Positions 60,581-64,000 of a DNA stretch of 64,000 bases are shown here, one piece after another; the stretch's first letter is position 1, and every line of letters begins with the position of its first letter. This DNA comes from Pyxicephalus adspersus (lineage: Eukaryota > Chordata > Amphibia > Anura > Pyxicephalidae). The stretch is taken from positions 23,210,512-23,274,511 of the forward strand of contig NC_092864.1 in NCBI RefSeq assembly GCF_032062135.1, given 5' to 3'. Made by a program: the position numbers and the translations under genes. Below the pieces are notes generated by a model that did not search any database, was not told the DNA's origin, and saw only the letters and a program-made list of their open reading frames with translations.

Positions 60581-62125
60581 TATTTCATTGTTTCCCGAAT
60601 GTAATCTTTATATGTCTGTCCAATATCTTATTGGGATATAGCTACAGTAATGTAAGGACAAATGAACAGTAGAGCAGTGTTTCTTATTGTATAACAATTC
60701 TTCTTAAAATGCATGAATTTACTGTAAAAACATAGTTTTTTTTTTGTTGTCTCAGATGGCTCCATACACAAGATCTGTGGGGAGCTCTTAAGACCAAAGA
60801 CAGAGATGGATTGGTAACGTAAATTGCCGCAAAGGATTATGGGCTCATTGGCGAGTTCCCATACTGTGCTAATGCTTCACACAAACCCTCAACATGATTC
60901 ACAGAACACCAAAGACCAGTCGGCCCCCTGCCTAGACAATTCCTATGATTAAGTTTTCTCTTGAGCCACACATCTGCAGAAAAAGCCTAATTAAATATCT
61001 GAAAAAGATGAGACTCTCACCAGTCTATGTACTGTGATAAAAACTTGTTATGGAAGGAAGCATTCATAACAAGCCCCTCAGGAGGTGAAGAGTGAGCTCT
61101 GCTTCTAAAATGTCAAGAATCCTTTTTGTTGTCACGGTATTGAAAAGACATTTTAGCACTGTCCTGTGTATGCATTGTTAGGTGCTGCTTTGTACTTATA
61201 CACTTCTAGAAGACCTATTGGTTCCAAATGTTTACAGTCAAAGACATTTTTCAGAGAACTGCACCATCTTTCATTCTGATGTGCACATAATGGTTATCAC
61301 ATTGTATGTACCAATAATTAGTGTTCTCAGAGGTACTGCTGAGTCAACAGGAAACCAAGAGTACTAAAAGAAATCCTTTCCATATTGGCTGTACCTACCA
61401 GCAATGATACAATTCTATCATTACTGTTTTCCACAATAAGGGCACGAGTGTAGAAGCTCTTTCGGCTTAACAGTATTTCGTAAAGGTTGTGCTTTACTGT
61501 TCCTTAATGTCAGTGTAACCTTTAGTAATGATTGAGTGAATGAATGCACTCCCTGTGTTGCAGACATTTCAAAGCAGCATGTGATTCTTTTTCTTTCCCC
61601 CCAAAGTGCAGTACTTTATGAGAGCATTGCCAATCCCTGGTCCGATGAGTGGTAAGTTTAGGATCCATAAAGGCACATTGTCATGAAGGATTCCTTTGAG
61701 AATGGTAGTTCCCTAGTTGGCATTGTAGTACTTTAACTTAAATGTTGTGAAAATGGACCAAAGCAAGTATAGAGAGAAGCCGTTTCTTGCCTTTACGGCA
61801 TACTTGTTTTTGGGACTGTGACTATAGCATACTAAAGTCACATAGCCAAGGCATCTATCATCTTTAGAAGTAGGCCTGTAATGGTGGCTCTTATAATATT
61901 CTAAAGCAAAACTGGTAAAAAGGAGGAAGTTTCTTTAAAATTATGGAAAAATCTCTCTAAGACAGTCATAACTGGAACAAGTGTCCCATTAGAAGATTTT
62001 TCCTCACCTCCTATTCCAGCGACAACGGTCTAAATTTTGATTTGCCATGGTAGCCAGTGACTATGACTACCATGTCAACAGAGAAGGTAAATCTCTGTTC
62101 AGCTGCAAGAACTGCTGTGTGGGTC

Positions 62126-62342
62126 CTTAAAGTGGAACTAAGCCCAGCTGACCCACTTCCTTCTTTTCTTCTTGTTCCAAGCAATCCTTGGCTGTCAGGA
62201 CGATGTAACTCCTACACAGGCATGCAGGAATTCATTTATCCCATCACATGCAAGGAAGCTGGGAATGCTGCTAAGGTAAAACACATTGCCTGTCCTTTTC
62301 TGCAATAACATACACAGCAGAAGTATAGTTTCACTTTAAAGA
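62126..62342. mobile_element. Short MITE with CTTTAAAGTGGAACTAA-type ends
   Basis: Left end CTTAAAGTGGAACTAAGCCC and right end GTTTCACTTTAAAGAAC are partial inverted repeats. The interior includes TGCAGGAATTCATTTATCCC. Boundaries are estimated. Confidence 0.5.
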
Positions 62343-62547
62343 ACCAGTGTTTAAACACTTTACCACCGGCAGCAGTGGGCAGTACTGAACCACTTACTGC
62401 CACCTCCATTCATTCATGGATGCCCATGGTTCCTGAATATGAGAAATCATTAACCACCCAACAGCCTCACCACCAGTCTAAAAATAGTCCCATTTTTTGT
62501 TTTTTGTTTTTTTAGGTAATACTGAGGATTATCTTCTATTTAAAATA

Positions 62548-63005
62548 CCTTTCCCATCTAGAGGTTCCTTGAGAAATAAGCAATTTCTTCAAAATCAGTA
62601 AGGGCACGTATGTAATGGGAGAAATGTTTCAAGTGATCCCCAATATAAGTAGAATTCTTCCTACTGACTTGCATTGCAAAGTGACCCCTTTGCCACTGAC
62701 CATTAATGTATAAAAACTTTTCTCTGACCATCAATGTAAGGAAGCATTTTCCACAGATAGCCAATGTAACAAACACTACAATTTTCACTATATGTAATTT
62801 CTTTTCTGACCATTATCATAATTTGTTTTGTTTAGATTAAATACTTTAGGTATGCCACATTTGTTACTCCTAGATTTATTCTTATATCTGATTGAAAATC
62901 CCATGTATCCTGAGCTGTAAACTTATTAATTATTATTAAGGATTTCTTGTAACCCAAAGGTTATTTTGAGGGTTCCTTCATGTTAAAAAGTTTGAGAAGG
63001 CTGCT
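62548..63005 (+). mobile_element. Second-family hAT copy, diverged
   Basis: It starts CCCATCTAGAGGTTCCTTGA with AATAAGCAATTTCTT, contains repeated CTGACCAT-AATGTA blocks, and ends GGGTTCCTTCATGTTAAAAA followed by GTTTGAGAAGGCTG. The family right end is clear and the left end is worn. Confidence 0.6.
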
Positions 63006-63888
63006 TAAGATTAATACGCCTTGTTATCAGCTGATTCCACTTTCATTACATGAATTGATAGAAGTGTAGGCAAACCCCCTCCTAGGACATGCTATTGATT
63101 TCTTTAAACACCTGGCTCAATTAGTGCCGAAACTGCCTGTGATATACAGTATTTAGAATAGCTTTCTTTCCTTAACTCGAATACCGAAGGAAAGAAAAAT
63201 CTATTTTGCATATTGCTGCGTTGAGCTGATTATTCTGACTTATCTTTGTTTTTAATGTTTCCCTAAATTAGCCTCGAAATGCTTTTCATTAGTCTCATTG
63301 ACTGCGTCTGGTGTAATAACAAACCGTGTGTTCTGTTCCTAAATGACTCCACAGTAAACACATACTCTGCATGTCCTTATCCCACTTTGGCTCTAGAGAG
63401 AACACTACAGCTAATAACTCCTACATGGAAGATGGAAAACCACAGACACAAACATGAGGCTGCAGCCTGGCACTTGAACTTTATACCTTTTATTCTCACG
63501 TAGGCGCTCGTATTTATACTGCTTTATGATACATTTTCCTGTCTGTTAAAGGACCCACTCATCCAAAACGGATATATGTTTTTGAAAGAAGTTGAAAAGG
63601 TAAACCACCATGACTCACTGATATACTGCTTTTAAGATCTATGTGCTTTAGTGTCTGCAAACCTGCTCTGGCTATTTTAGGGAAAAAATATTTTTCCACA
63701 AGCATTTGCTTCTTCATTTTGAATAAAAATGTGATTTATTTAGAATCATTTTTTTACTTCCTGCCCCTATTCCAACATGTGTTGCCCCCGCTTCTTCCAA
63801 TTGACTATAACCTTAGTAAAAAAATAAACATGCTCAGATTATAGCTGTACCTAGTATGTGGGTGGGAGGGTAAAGAGACAAGTAGCCT

Positions 63889-64000
63889 AGTTTAGTCTTT
63901 CTCAACCTTTTAAAGTATTTTCAAGTCTTGAGTAACCCTTCTCAAACCAATATAATGGGTGTTGTGTGGTGAGCTGGAAGAATTGCTCCTCTTTAATGAC
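63889..64000 (+). mobile_element. Second-family hAT copy, cut by the window edge
   Basis: Starts with AGTCTTTCTCAACCTTTTAA, matching the end of the same hAT family, and runs off the right end of the window. Confidence 0.55.

Overview
The window is a 64 kb piece of an AT-rich vertebrate nuclear genome. The dispersed elements look like those of neobatrachian (ranoid) frogs, but that assignment rests on remembered repeat types, not on a search. It contains one clear cellular gene. Five consecutive 3'-terminal coding exons of the secretory-pathway kinase FAM20C lie on the minus strand between 49475 and 33294. All four introns between them have GT-AG ends, and the codon phases match across every junction. 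Together they encode about 228 C-terminal residues, including the catalytic DRHHYE and metal-binding DNG motifs. The 5' exons (signal anchor, pro-region, kinase N-lobe) were not found up to 64000 and are presumably beyond the right edge.

Layout: 1-32.3 kb is the 3' flank of FAM20C. I recognise no gene there, only repeats: microsatellites, hAT and palindromic MITEs, a diverged tandem duplication at 6.4-7.3 kb, fold-back elements at 14.9-15.5 and 24.5-24.7 kb, and a MITE with a perfect stem at 27.1-27.4 kb. 32.3-49.5 kb holds the FAM20C 3' UTR, exons and introns, with repeats in the introns. 49.5-64 kb is most simply the next upstream FAM20C intron. It holds a nearly full-length but broken mariner (51652-52785), two Tc1-like remnants (52.9-54.4 kb) and a decayed copy of an unusual multi-frame transposase-like gene (about 56.5-58.06 kb). 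A 147-base assembly gap (60333-60479) lies against a palindromic MITE.

The main biology is therefore a kinase gene whose introns and flank have been filled by successive waves of DNA transposons. Three copies of one hAT MITE family still show their 8-bp target duplications, and one of them sits inside a copy of a second hAT family, which gives a relative insertion order. The best candidate for something poorly described is the element at 56.5-58.06 kb. It has a CxxC-type N-terminal region, a possible D-D-E core with an inserted CxxC, and at least two stops and four frameshifts. I could not give it a family name. No rRNA, tRNA, CRISPR array or intact mobile-element gene was recognised.
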